Below are positions 1 to 8,114 of a DNA stretch of 64,000 nucleotides, piece after piece. The stretch is from assembly GCF_049532895.1 (NCBI RefSeq), contig NZ_CP064031.1, positions 1,550,001-1,614,000 on the forward strand, read 5' to 3'. The stretch is from Dyella_B acidisoli (GTDB taxonomy: Bacteria; Pseudomonadota; Gammaproteobacteria; Xanthomonadales; Rhodanobacteraceae). Under the pieces are notes generated by a model, which did no database searches, was not told the origin of the DNA, and saw only the letters and a list, made by a program, of their open reading frames with translations. Both the position numbers and the translations under genes were made by a program. The stretch's first letter is position 1, and each line of letters starts with the position of its first letter.

Positions 1-524
1 ATACGCCGTGCGATGTAGTCATCATCGACTTCCAGATGCCGGAAGACACCGCCGCGCTAGACGGTGTGATGTTGTTGCGCGAATTGCGTCGTCGTTTTTC
101 GAAGCTGCGCATCGTGGTTCTGACCACACTGCGCAACCTCGCGATCTTTCGCGCCATGTACCGGGAGGGCGTGGAAGCGGTGGTGGAGAAGGCCTCCATG
201 GTCGACGAGCTTTTCGTCGCCTTGCGCACCGTTCGCGCCGGCCGTACTTATATCGGCCAGCAGCTTCGCGAGCAGATGCTGGACAGCAGCACCCATGCAA
301 ACGAGTCATCGTCGGCAGGCGGCAAGCGGGGGCAATCATTGTCCGTGCGCGAAGCGGAAGTGGTACGCCTGCTTGCGCAAGGCCTGAGCGTTTCGGAAGT
401 TGCGCGCATCACCCATCGCAGCGTGAAGACCATCAGCTGGCAGAAGCACAGCGCCATGGCCAAGCTCGGTCTCGGCAACGATCAGCAGTTGTTCGACTAC
501 GCGCGCACCAGCGGGCTGCTCTAG
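1..524 (+). CDS. RcsB-like response regulator (5'-partial)
   Basis: The frame is open from base 3, so the start lies outside the window. The visible part begins in a receiver domain with the phospho-acceptor Asp in VVIIDFQMP, the conserved Thr in VVLTT and the switch Lys in VVEKAS. A LuxR/FixJ helix-turn-helix follows (LSVREAEVVRLLAQG, then RSVKTISWQKHSAMAKLG). The helix-turn-helix resembles enterobacterial RcsB (RSIKTISSQKKSAMMKLG), which suggests a two-component regulator controlling transcription of envelope or surface genes. The phosphorylation residues look intact. The cognate kinase is not visible and may lie upstream. No clear terminator follows the TAG; the next gene is convergent. 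Confidence 0.85.
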   Translation, partial: TPCDVVIIDFQMPEDTAALDGVMLLRELRRRFSKLRIVVLTTLRNLAIFRAMYREGVEAVVEKASMVDELFVALRTVRAGRTYIGQQLREQMLDSSTHANESSSAGGKRGQSLSVREAEVVRLLAQGLSVSEVARITHRSVKTISWQKHSAMAKLGLGNDQQLFDYARTSGLL

Positions 525-599
525 GTCGAAATCCGGTACGTATACGCTTTTTTGACCTACTTCAAGAAAATTCTCAATGACGGTGCGTGAAGTGTGGGT

Positions 600-1487
600 T
601 TACGTCGCAGCCATGGCCATCAGCACACTCATCAGTTGATGTACTGCCAGGCGTGTTTCGCCATTGCGCGTGACCACATAGTGGGCTTTCTTTCCGGTGA
701 ATTCGGGGCCGGCTACGCGAACGAGCCGCCCTGAATCCAGCGCAGTCTTGGCCAGTGGCCAACGCGCGATCGCGACACCGAGGCCCGCTTCGGCCGTGGC
801 CAGCACGAGATCGTAGTCGTCAAAGCGTCGCTCACCACCGCGCGGCCGATAGGCGACACCCGCTTGCTCGCACCATGAGCGCCAATGCTGGGTATCCGAA
901 TCGTGCAGTAGCGCTTCGCCCAGGATGGCGGCGAGAGGCTGGTCACGCAGCGTTTTGGCAAGTTTTGGCGCTGCTACAGCGAATAAACGCTCCTTCATCA
1001 ACAACTGCGCCTCGGTGCCGGGCCAGCGGCCGCCGCCGAAACGGATGGCGAGATCGGCGTCGCTGCCGTCCAAGTTGGCGATGCGATGCTCGGGCAGCAC
1101 CTGGAGCATGAGCCCGGGGCACGCACGTTGCAGTTCGGCGAGGCGCGGCATCAGCCACAGGCGTGCAAAAGAAGGCAACACACTTAGGCGCAGTCGGGAT
1201 GGTGTTGCGCGCGCGGCGCGCAGATCGACCGCCACGTCAGCGATCTTGGCGAGTGCCGATTCGACCTGCCGCGAAAAATGCTCGCCGGCTGGTGTCAGGC
1301 GCACGCCGCGACCATGGCGCACAAATACGGGCGTGCCTAGCCACGACTCCACCGCATACACGCGGCGGCTCACCGAGCCGTGCGTGATGCCGAGATCGAC
1401 AGCAGCTGCCGAAAACGAACCCAGACGCGCAGCCGCGAGCATCGCGGCCAGCGCTTCCAGTGGCGGGAGAGATATCGAGCTGTGCAT
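600..1487 (-). CDS. LysR-family transcriptional regulator
   Basis: About 295 residues, the usual LysR length. An N-terminal winged helix-turn-helix covers roughly residues 8-65 (LAAMLAAARLGSFSAAAVDL, then THGSVSRRVYAVESWLG and GRGVRLTPAGEHF), followed by a substrate-binding domain. The signature resembles the GcvA-like subgroup. A GTG three codons upstream (1496) is an alternative start; I prefer the ATG. It is divergent from the exported metallo-hydrolase at 1577 with about 90 bp between them. This is the classical LysR layout and suggests it controls that gene. The effector cannot be deduced. Confidence 0.85.
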   Translation of the reverse strand: MHSSISLPPLEALAAMLAAARLGSFSAAAVDLGITHGSVSRRVYAVESWLGTPVFVRHGRGVRLTPAGEHFSRQVESALAKIADVAVDLRAARATPSRLRLSVLPSFARLWLMPRLAELQRACPGLMLQVLPEHRIANLDGSDADLAIRFGGGRWPGTEAQLLMKERLFAVAAPKLAKTLRDQPLAAILGEALLHDSDTQHWRSWCEQAGVAYRPRGGERRFDDYDLVLATAEAGLGVAIARWPLAKTALDSGRLVRVAGPEFTGKKAHYVVTRNGETRLAVHQLMSVLMAMAAT

Positions 1488-1576
1488 AGGACGCACATTT
1501 CGCTGTGCATCGACGCTCTATGTCAAGCCTCACGCGGCGACTAGAGTCGCGCCGATCAGATTGAGGATACATATCA

Positions 1577-2476
1577 GTGAACACATTCCATGAGCATCGT
1601 CCCAGCGTTACGCATTCCGCGCGGACAAAAACGCGACGCGATTTCCTCCGTTCCACGTTGGCGATAGCCGCCGGCGCGATGCTTGCGCCCAGAGCCGGCA
1701 TGCTGGCAGCGCAAGCGCCAACACCAGCACTTGCGCCGTCGCTGAGGGCGCAAAAACTCGCCTGGGCTGGTGTTCGGCTGCAGCTTCCCAGCGGCTCGCT
1801 TTTCCTCGATCCGCTGGTCAGCAAGGACGTCTGGGGCGACGCCCTCAAAGATCCGATGATTCCGGTAGGTGGCGCATCCGGTGATCGCTTCGTGCTGGTC
1901 ACGCATCGGCATCCAGACCATTGCGATCCGGAGGCGATACGCCAGGCGCTGGGCGACAGCGGCACGTTGGTCTATGCATCGCAAACCGGCATTCCCAATG
2001 TGGCGGGCGTGAAGATGCGTGCGGCAGCGATGTATGAGCCGATGCTGCTTGGCGACTTCACTGCCACCGCTGTACCGGCCGTCGATGGCTATGGTGACCC
2101 GCAAGTGTCGTGGATCGTCACGGCAGGCGGGCGCCGGATCATTCATTGCGGCGATACGCTATGGCATGGCGCGTGGTGGCATATCGGCCGTCAGTACGGT
2201 CCGTTCGATGCTGCTTTCCTGCCGATCAATGGAGCGAAGTTCAGCTGGCGCAAACCAGTGACCGACGTGCCTGCCGTGATGACCGCGGAGCAGGCCATAG
2301 CGGCATCTGTTGTAGTGGGCGCGCGCCTCGTCGTGCCCATCCACTACGGTGTGGTTGGCGCGGAAGGTTACGCGGAGGACATCCATGCCGTGGACGAGTT
2401 GCGCAGTTTCGCTCGCCAACGGCACGTCGATATAGAAATACTCAAGCCTGGGGATTGGATTGCGTGGCGCAGTTGA
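1577..2476 (+). CDS. Tat-exported metallo-beta-lactamase-fold hydrolase (UlaG-like)
   Basis: The 299-residue protein opens with a twin-arginine signal (KTRRDFLRST then a small hydrophobic stretch ending near LAAQ), so it is probably exported folded. The body is a metallo-beta-lactamase fold of the UlaG/L-ascorbate-6-phosphate-lactonase-like type. It has THRHPDHCD as the metal-binding His cluster (a variant of HxHxDH), HCGDTLWH as the second metal site and VPIHYG near the C-terminus. The GTG start has GAGGAT upstream at a plausible spacing. It is divergent from a LysR gene that probably regulates it. The substrate is unknown. Confidence 0.8.
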   Translation: MNTFHEHRPSVTHSARTKTRRDFLRSTLAIAAGAMLAPRAGMLAAQAPTPALAPSLRAQKLAWAGVRLQLPSGSLFLDPLVSKDVWGDALKDPMIPVGGASGDRFVLVTHRHPDHCDPEAIRQALGDSGTLVYASQTGIPNVAGVKMRAAAMYEPMLLGDFTATAVPAVDGYGDPQVSWIVTAGGRRIIHCGDTLWHGAWWHIGRQYGPFDAAFLPINGAKFSWRKPVTDVPAVMTAEQAIAASVVVGARLVVPIHYGVVGAEGYAEDIHAVDELRSFARQRHVDIEILKPGDWIAWRS

Positions 2477-2589
2477 AACAGAACGCTGTCATGTACAGGC
2501 GGAGCGGTTACGAGGCTGCAAGCGGTAGCTGATCGAGAGGGTTGCCTGAGCAGTCAAGGTGACGCTGTTTCCTGTGCCATCATGTGCCC

Positions 2590-3414
2590 ATGCAAGGCGT
2601 TCCCCAGCTATTCGACCATCCCGCGGACATCGCCGAATTCCGCTGCGCGTCGCATCGTGCTGGCGTCGAGCTGTACCGCGCGCATATTGTGCGTCACGCC
2701 TTCGAACCGCACGTGCATGATGGCTTTGGGCTGGGGGCCATCGAATCTGGCGTAGAGCGCTTTCGCTACCGCGGTGCGGACCACCTTGCTCCCCCGGATT
2801 CGCTGGTGCTGATGAATCCGGACGAGCTGCACACTGGTCGTGCGGAAACCGAGGGTGGCTGGCGTTATCGCATGGTCTACATCGAGCAGGCCGCGGTAGA
2901 TGAAATCACCGGCGAGCCCGGTTGGTGGTTCGGCGATGCGGTGCAGGCGGATACGGTGAGTGCGCGGCGCATCACCGTGCTCCTCGATGCCTTGTGGCAC
3001 GCACGCGAGCCACTGGCGTTCGACAGTATGTTGTTACAGTTGCTCAGCGAATTTCGCCGTCATGCACGTGTGCGTCGTACGGCACGCCCCGAGGCTGCGT
3101 CGCGTTTCGCGCCGGTGATCGACTACCTGCGAGCGCACCTGGCCGAACGCGTCACGCTGGATGAACTCGCGGCAGTGGCCGGACTCAGTCCGTTCCACTT
3201 TCTGCGCCAGTTCCAAGCACGCCATCACGCTACCCCGCAGCAAATGCTGATGGCCTTCCGCCTGTCCGCTGCCAAACGCTTGCTTGCTGCCGGTGAAGCG
3301 CCGGCCCAAGTGGCCGCTGCCACGGGGTTGACCGATCAAGCGCATCTCACCCGTGCCTTCGCACGCCGCTACGGTGTCACTCCCGCACGCTACCAACGCC
3401 GCTTGGAGCGATAG
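2590..3414 (+). CDS. AraC-family transcriptional regulator
   Basis: About 274 residues. The N-terminal cupin-like AraC ligand-binding domain (HDGFGLGAIESGVERFRYRG) is followed by a C-terminal double helix-turn-helix (LDELAAVAGLSPFHFLRQFQ and the closing VAAATGLTDQAHLTRAFARR with YGVTPARYQRR). This is the standard arrangement of one-component AraC activators. GTG at 2584 is an in-frame alternative start. A DMT exporter starts 48 bp downstream on the same strand. Regulator-plus-EamA-exporter pairs are common, so the regulator probably controls that exporter. Confidence 0.87.
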   Translation: MQGVPQLFDHPADIAEFRCASHRAGVELYRAHIVRHAFEPHVHDGFGLGAIESGVERFRYRGADHLAPPDSLVLMNPDELHTGRAETEGGWRYRMVYIEQAAVDEITGEPGWWFGDAVQADTVSARRITVLLDALWHAREPLAFDSMLLQLLSEFRRHARVRRTARPEAASRFAPVIDYLRAHLAERVTLDELAAVAGLSPFHFLRQFQARHHATPQQMLMAFRLSAAKRLLAAGEAPAQVAAATGLTDQAHLTRAFARRYGVTPARYQRRLER

Positions 3415-3461
3415 CAATCTCGTACAAGACCTCCAGTACGGATTGCGCCGATACTCCAACC

Positions 3462-4433
3462 ATGTGGATAGGAACGCTTTACGCACTTGTCGCCGGCCTG
3501 ATGTGGGGCCTGGTTTTCGTCGGCCCTCTGCTGGTGCCGGAATACCCGGCTGCGCTGCAATCGGTCGGGCGCTACCTCGCTTTTGGCCTGATTGCGCTAC
3601 CGCTGGCCTGGCTGGATCGCAACGCGCTACGCCGGCTCAGCCGTGCCGACTGGCTGGAGGCGTTGAAGCTCGCCGCCGTCGGTAACTTGCTCTATTACGT
3701 GTGTCTGGCCAGTGCAATTCAGCGTGCTGGCGCACCCTTGCCGACCATGATCATCGGCACGTTGCCAGTGGTCATTGCGATCGCCGCCAACTTGCGCAAT
3801 GCACGCCGCGATGGCCGCTTGCCATGGGCTCGCCTGGCACCATCATTGCTGATGATCGTCGCCGGCATCGCCTGCGTGAACCATGCCGAATGGGTTGCAT
3901 TGCGCGCGCAGGCGCATGCGGATCTCGCACGTTATGCCATCGGCGCCTTGCTCGCGTTTTGTGCCATGGCGTGCTGGACCTGGTACCCACTGCGCAATGC
4001 TGACTGGTTGCGTCATCATCCCGGACGCAACCCTCGTACGTGGGCCACTGCACAGGGCGTTGCCACTTTGCCGCTGGCACTGATCGGGTATGCGTTGCTG
4101 TGGTTGTTCATGGGCGTCAGCGGCAGTCATTTCGCCATGCCGTTCGGACCACGTCCCTGGATTTTCATCGCGTTGATGGCGGCGATCGGCTTGCTCGCCT
4201 CCTGGCTGGGTACAACGTGCTGGAACGAAGCCAGCCAGCGTCTACCCACCGCGATTGCCGGGCAACTGATCGTGTTCGAAACGCTGGCGGCGTTGAGCTA
4301 TGCCTTTGTGTTGCGCGGAAAGTTGCCGAATGGGCAGACCATGCTTGGCGTGGCGTTGCTGGTAGCGGGCGTGATCTGGGCGGCGAAGGTGAAGCCGGTG
4401 CCGTTGGAGTATGTGCAAGCGGAGCATTTGTAG
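3462..4433 (+). CDS. EamA/DMT-superfamily transporter
   Basis: A 323-residue inner-membrane protein with about ten hydrophobic segments in two EamA repeats, typical of the drug/metabolite transporter superfamily. The N-terminus reads directly into a membrane helix (LYALVAGLMWGLVFVGPLLV), and a small-residue-rich helix near residues 285-305 (GVALLVAGVIWAAK) closes the second repeat. It follows the AraC regulator closely and probably exports a small metabolite or drug under its control. The substrate cannot be inferred. Confidence 0.82.
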   Translation: MWIGTLYALVAGLMWGLVFVGPLLVPEYPAALQSVGRYLAFGLIALPLAWLDRNALRRLSRADWLEALKLAAVGNLLYYVCLASAIQRAGAPLPTMIIGTLPVVIAIAANLRNARRDGRLPWARLAPSLLMIVAGIACVNHAEWVALRAQAHADLARYAIGALLAFCAMACWTWYPLRNADWLRHHPGRNPRTWATAQGVATLPLALIGYALLWLFMGVSGSHFAMPFGPRPWIFIALMAAIGLLASWLGTTCWNEASQRLPTAIAGQLIVFETLAALSYAFVLRGKLPNGQTMLGVALLVAGVIWAAKVKPVPLEYVQAEHL

Positions 4434-4872
4434 AAGGTGTTGGGCAACAGGGGCACCGAAGAACTTCATACGCGCAAAACGCCATGCAATGTCGAATAGC
4501 CCAGATGCAATCCGTACTTGGATTTAGACATCTAAATTTGTAAGCACCGCGTCAGGGCGTATTTACACGGCATTGTCATGCAGGTGTTTGCAAGGAACGC
4601 GCTGTCACAAAATCTTCAAATGGATTCTCATTGCAGAGAACCACAAGGGCATGGCGTTCAGTTTCCCTGTTCGCGCATGCCCTTTATCGTCCTTTTCATA
4701 AGTGACTTGTGACGACGTGTATTGCGCGTACCAGCATCTTTTCCAAGATGCGGGCTATCACAGCGGATTTCATAAATTTCCCGTTTGCAGATGCGTGCAA
4801 ACCCTTTAACCGGATGCGAACAACGCTGACGTTAGCCTGGACTTCCGCGACGAAAATCGAGGAGTGTTTCTT
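4434..4872. other. Intergenic region with inverted repeat
   Basis: About 440 bp without a convincing gene. It holds a 16-bp inverted repeat, ATTTAGA-CA-TCTAAAT at 4522-4537, which could be an operator. It also holds the 10-mer TCACAAAATC near 4605, which recurs near 5172 upstream of the MASE1 gene. The region probably contains the promoter of the small gene at 4873. Confidence 0.4.
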
Positions 4873-5046
4873 ATGAACCCGATGATTCTTGACCTGACGC
4901 CCGCGAACGCCGATCAAGACCCCGAGATCCGCCGCGTCTCCGCAGAGCCTGTAGAAGGATATGTGCTGGAGCCATGGTCGGGCCTTTACGTGGAAACCGA
5001 ACCGGCGTACAGGAGTCGCCTTGCTACTGCGAACGTTGAGGCTTAA
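4873..5046 (+). CDS. Small hypothetical protein (57 aa)
   Basis: Reads MNPMILDLTPANADQ at the start and is acidic, with no signal peptide, membrane segment or cysteine. ATG at 4873 is chosen over the GTG at 4864 because GAGGAG lies about 8 bases before the ATG. A perfect 12-bp hairpin follows the stop, so it looks like a complete monocistronic unit. I do not recognise the family. It sits directly upstream of the first MASE1 gene. A much shorter reading frame upstream of the second MASE1 gene begins with the same five residues (MNPMI), which may be chance. A regulatory peptide or peptide precursor is possible but unproven. Confidence 0.55.
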   Translation: MNPMILDLTPANADQDPEIRRVSAEPVEGYVLEPWSGLYVETEPAYRSRLATANVEA

Positions 5047-5102
5047 CTAGATTTACCTCTCCACATTCGCACTCGGCGGCCATCGAACCAAGTGCGCTTA
5101 TG

Positions 5103-5132
5103 CAAAGACCCGTCCATAGCGACGGGTCTTTG
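5103..5132 (+). terminator. Hairpin terminator after small ORF
   Basis: Perfect 12-bp stem CAAAGACCCGTC / GACGGGTCTTTG with a six-base loop CATAGC. The downstream T-tract is poor, but the stem is strong and lies 57 bp after the 57-aa gene. It separates that gene from the MASE1 gene. Confidence 0.65.
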
Positions 5133-5352
5133 CGTGTGAGGCCTGCCTTCACAACCCACGTCACACTTGGGTCTTCACAAAATCACTGACGGGTTCAGTC
5201 GCGCTAGAATTTCCAATGACCAAGGTGCAAGAGAGGGCTTCACCTGGGTTTCACAACAAACCACGGATCGTCGTAGCGTTTATATCCACGCGTCAGGTCT
5301 GCCGTGTAAGGCTCGTTGAATATTTACTTCCACGCGTCACAACCACTGGGGA

Positions 5353-6948
5353 GTGGGGAAGATGGCGGAAAGCCGTTTAGGGGTGAGAAGGGATTGGTGG
5401 AAGCACTTGGTGGTCGTCGCAGCGTATGGTGCGGCGATATGGCTGTTTCAGCATCTTTTCATACCGCACTTTCTTTTGGCCTGTGGCCTGCGTGTGGGGA
5501 TCTTGATGCTGATGCCGTACCGATATTGGCCAGCCATGGCGGTTGCGGAAGTGCTGACTCAAGCGCCGATCGCCATCGAGTGCGCCACATCGTTCGGTGT
5601 CATCTGGTCGGCATTGGAGCTGATTCCGGGCATCTTGTTGAGTGGGCCGATCGTCTACGTCTTTCGTCAGCGGAAATATCTGTTCAATCACTTGGGCGAG
5701 TTGAACGTGGGCATGTTGCTGGCCTGCACGCTCATAGTCTCTATTGCGTTGACGGTTCTAAATCAAATCCAATTTGCCACCGTGGTGTATTCGCCGGGCG
5801 TGCAGCCCATGCACTACGACCATCTCACCGCGCAGTGGGTGCTTGGCTATCTTTTGGGCATTTTGACGGTCGCGCCCTCCGTTTTGGCCATCAGGGAGGC
5901 CGTGCGGCAATACGGTTGGCGAACGCTGGTCGTGAGAGTGTCTGAAAGTCGCTCCACTTTGGAGAGCGCTTGTTTCACGGGGCCGATTTTGGCGGTTCTA
6001 GTTTGGGTGGGCTTGGCGCAGCCCCATCTGCGCAATCTCGCGCAGGTGCTCATGTTCATGCCGGTAGTCTGGTTGGCGCTCCGTCACGGTTGGCAAGGTG
6101 CTGCATTAGGTGGGACGGTAGCAAGCCTCGCGTTGGTTTGGCTGATGCCCGAGAAATACGACCACGCGACTATCCAGGCTGAGGTCATTCTCGCCTTTGC
6201 CATCTCGACCATGCTTTTGGTGGGAGCGCGCGTGGAGGCGCTCGATCGCAAGGCCGAACGGGAACGCCAGGAGGTGCGCACTGCACTGGCGATCGCACAG
6301 CGCAACGTGCATCTTGGTGAACTGCAGCTACGCATGGCGGCCCAGGCGTTGGAGCAGGCGCGGGAAACAGTGCGCGGTGGCTTTACCATGATGCTAGGAC
6401 GGCTGCGCCATTTACAGCCGGCGATCGACGATGGTGGGTATCAGCGCGTAGCGTTGGCCGCACAGGATCAACTGTTTGGTATCTCCGACAGTTTGCATCC
6501 CGTTGTCTGGCGTGAACGCGGACTGGCCGCTGCATTGCGTGAAGGCACGGTGGCACGCTTGTTGGATCATGCAGGCGTTCGTTACTGGTGCGAATTCAAG
6601 GGGCCGGTCAGCTCTCTTTCCTCGACGGTGCATCTGGCCATCTATCGAACGATGTGTGAAGCGGTGGCAGAGGGATGCCGCAAGCGGGATGTCAGCGATG
6701 TCTGCGTCCGCGTTCGTTGCGGTGACGCAGATGGTCGACGCTGGGTCGTCGTCAGCATCGTATGCCGGAGCAACCTTGTTCGATTGCCTCATGTGCGATG
6801 GGACGACTTATTACCTCGCCTCGTGCGAACGACTACGGGCATGGGCATCAAGGCCATTCGAGACAGAGCGGCAGCTTTTGAAGGCTATGCACGCATACGC
6901 GAGATTCCGGGTGGGCGACAGATCAGCTGGTTGATGTGGGATCTTTAG
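5353..6948 (+). CDS. MASE1-domain sensor with degenerate histidine-kinase core (locus A)
   Basis: 531 residues. About 295 N-terminal residues form a multi-span MASE1-like membrane sensor (CGLRVGILMLMPYRYWPA). A charged helix follows, then a region laid out like an HPK7/NarX-type DHp plus ATPase (LHPVVWRERGLAAALREG). The usual catalytic residues are absent. The H-box position reads EQARETVRGGF with no His, the N-box reads EAVAEGCRKRD with no Asn, and the DxGxG box is missing. A G-box remnant survives (GMGIKAIRDRAAAFEG). A paralogue at 32466 lacks the same residues. The GTG start is supported because it gives MGK, as in the paralogue; ATG at 5362 is the alternative. It is convergent with a small secreted protein gene. 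Likely a membrane signalling pseudo-kinase (inference). Confidence 0.8.
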   Translation: MGKMAESRLGVRRDWWKHLVVVAAYGAAIWLFQHLFIPHFLLACGLRVGILMLMPYRYWPAMAVAEVLTQAPIAIECATSFGVIWSALELIPGILLSGPIVYVFRQRKYLFNHLGELNVGMLLACTLIVSIALTVLNQIQFATVVYSPGVQPMHYDHLTAQWVLGYLLGILTVAPSVLAIREAVRQYGWRTLVVRVSESRSTLESACFTGPILAVLVWVGLAQPHLRNLAQVLMFMPVVWLALRHGWQGAALGGTVASLALVWLMPEKYDHATIQAEVILAFAISTMLLVGARVEALDRKAERERQEVRTALAIAQRNVHLGELQLRMAAQALEQARETVRGGFTMMLGRLRHLQPAIDDGGYQRVALAAQDQLFGISDSLHPVVWRERGLAAALREGTVARLLDHAGVRYWCEFKGPVSSLSSTVHLAIYRTMCEAVAEGCRKRDVSDVCVRVRCGDADGRRWVVVSIVCRSNLVRLPHVRWDDLLPRLVRTTTGMGIKAIRDRAAAFEGYARIREIPGGRQISWLMWDL

Positions 6949-6952
6949 AAAA

Positions 6953-6976
6953 AAAGCCCGGATAAAACCGGGCTTT
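6953..6976. terminator. Bidirectional terminator between MASE1 gene and secreted protein
   Basis: Stem AAAGCCCGG / CCGGGCTTT with loop ATAAAA, flanked by A6 on the left (a T6 tract for minus-strand transcripts) and TTT on the right. It serves both convergent genes. Confidence 0.85.
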
Positions 6977-6999
6977 CATATTCAGGAAGCAGCCTATCG

Positions 7000-7461
7000 T
7001 CAAGGGCTATGCGAGCCGCAGGCTGCTGGGTCGGTGCAGATCGAATCCATCGATACGATCAGTGTCGTTGTCCCATCGGTCATGGGTGTGGCTGTCACTG
7101 TGCTGCTGCCGTCGTTGTAGACGACCGAGGATGCGCCCGCTGGCGCCGCCACATTGCTGGTCGTTGCTGCCTCTTGAGGCGTGGCTACAGACTCTTCATG
7201 ACCGATGGGAAGCACGATGAATTGGCCGCCTGCGTCGGCCACCGCGCCGATTGTGTTGCCCACGCTGTCGTTGATTTGGATATAGGTAATCCCGTGCGAC
7301 AAGAAGCGATAGGCGTGATAGTGCGGGTTTAGACTGACATCCCTTGCATTAGGCCAAGACTGACCAAGACCTTGCGTCGGCGTCCCGGCGCTCGCTGCGC
7401 CGGAGAGACCCAATGCAAACAAGGTGGCGAACAACGTGCAACGAGCGACGAGCTTCGACAT
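7000..7461 (-). CDS. Small secreted protein, GLGQ-WPNA/CTDP family (long copy, locus A)
   Basis: 153 residues with a cleavable signal peptide (LFATLFALGLSGAASAG). The mature part has the blocks TQGLGQSWPNARDVSLNPHY, then GITYIQINDSVGN, then GGQFIVLPIGHEE, a Thr/Ala-rich linker, VVYNDGSSTVTATPM, and ends CTDPAACGSHSP. I do not recognise a named family. It has two relatives in this window (7537 and 34114), so it is a real protein family. Both full-length copies lie tail-to-tail with a MASE1 pseudo-kinase, which suggests the secreted protein is a ligand, modulator or target of that sensor (inference). The Cys pair near the C-terminus could form a disulfide in the periplasm. Confidence 0.75.
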   Translation of the reverse strand: MSKLVARCTLFATLFALGLSGAASAGTPTQGLGQSWPNARDVSLNPHYHAYRFLSHGITYIQINDSVGNTIGAVADAGGQFIVLPIGHEESVATPQEAATTSNVAAPAGASSVVYNDGSSTVTATPMTDGTTTLIVSMDSICTDPAACGSHSP

Positions 7462-7513
7462 ACAAGATCCCCTTCTTGGGTTGACGGTGCACCCTGCACC
7501 GATGGAACGCGCA
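7372..7513. repeat. Tandem duplication unit, copy 1 (signal peptide plus upstream region)
   Basis: This segment and 7714-7855 are near-identical at an offset of 342 bp. They cover the signal-peptide coding end of each secreted protein gene and about 50 bp upstream, including shared CATACAAGATCCCC just before the start codons. Weaker similarity continues leftward through the coding region. Confidence 0.8.
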
Positions 7514-7536
7514 ATTTGTCTAATCCATCCACGGCA

Positions 7537-7803
7537 TCAGTGGAGTTGCGACCCGAAAATTGTCGGATCGGTGCATATCCCGACTTCGCCTTGCGCACTG
7601 CCGGCGGCGTCACTGACCTGGATGTATGTGATATCACCGACAACGAACGTGTATGCGTGGTAATGCGGATTGACGCTGACATCTGTTGCATTTGGCCAAG
7701 CCTGGCCGAGGCCTTGTGTCGGCGCCCCGGCGCTCGCTGCGCCAGAGAGACCCAATGCAAACAAGGTGGCGAACAACGTGCGACCAGCGACGAGCTTCAA
7801 CAT
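7537..7803 (-). CDS. Small secreted protein, internally deleted paralogue
   Basis: 88 residues. The first 65 or so match the 7000-7461 protein almost residue for residue (signal peptide, TQGLGQAWPNATDVSVNPHY, YIQVSDAAG). The sequence then jumps to ICTDPTIFGSQLH, the tail of the long form, so about 60 internal residues are missing without loss of frame. The upstream DNA is also duplicated (offset 342 bp), so the gene probably kept its promoter. It could be a functional short isoform or a decaying duplicate. The intact frame and conserved CTDP tail favour function, but only weakly. Confidence 0.6.
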   Translation of the reverse strand: MLKLVAGRTLFATLFALGLSGAASAGAPTQGLGQAWPNATDVSVNPHYHAYTFVVGDITYIQVSDAAGSAQGEVGICTDPTIFGSQLH

Positions 7804-7855
7804 ACAAGATCCCCTTCTTGGGTTGATGGTGCACCCTGCACCGATGGAAGGCGCA
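7714..7855. repeat. Tandem duplication unit, copy 2
   Basis: Second copy of the unit at 7372-7513, at an offset of 342 bp. It includes the start region of the short secreted protein and its upstream sequence. Confidence 0.8.
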
Positions 7856-8114
7856 ATCTAGCATTCCATCACCCGTTCTCAGCGTGTAGGACGGTGATGA
7901 TCAGCAGCCGTGGTTCAGTCATTTGTGATGACTGCGTGAAGAGGCGCGCACTTCGCATGTGGCTGGGCGTAGATAGATCGAGACAATACGTTCATCGCTA
8001 AACGAACGTTGCACTGACTGCCGTTGCAAGCCCGGCTTTCAGGACTTCCCGCACTGGTGACCAAATTCGCGCAATATAGGATCGAACTTGCCCAATCAAT
8101 CAGGAGCGTCACTC
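7804..8114. other. Intergenic region, no gene seen
   Basis: About 310 bp between two oppositely oriented genes. The first 50 bp belong to the duplicated upstream region of the secreted proteins. The rest shows no supported coding frame or structured RNA and presumably contains divergent promoters. Confidence 0.4.

Noticed and set aside
7372..8001. 209-residue plus-strand frame opposite the secreted protein genes
   Set aside because: It is antisense to the tandem duplication; its internal repetition only mirrors the duplicated DNA.
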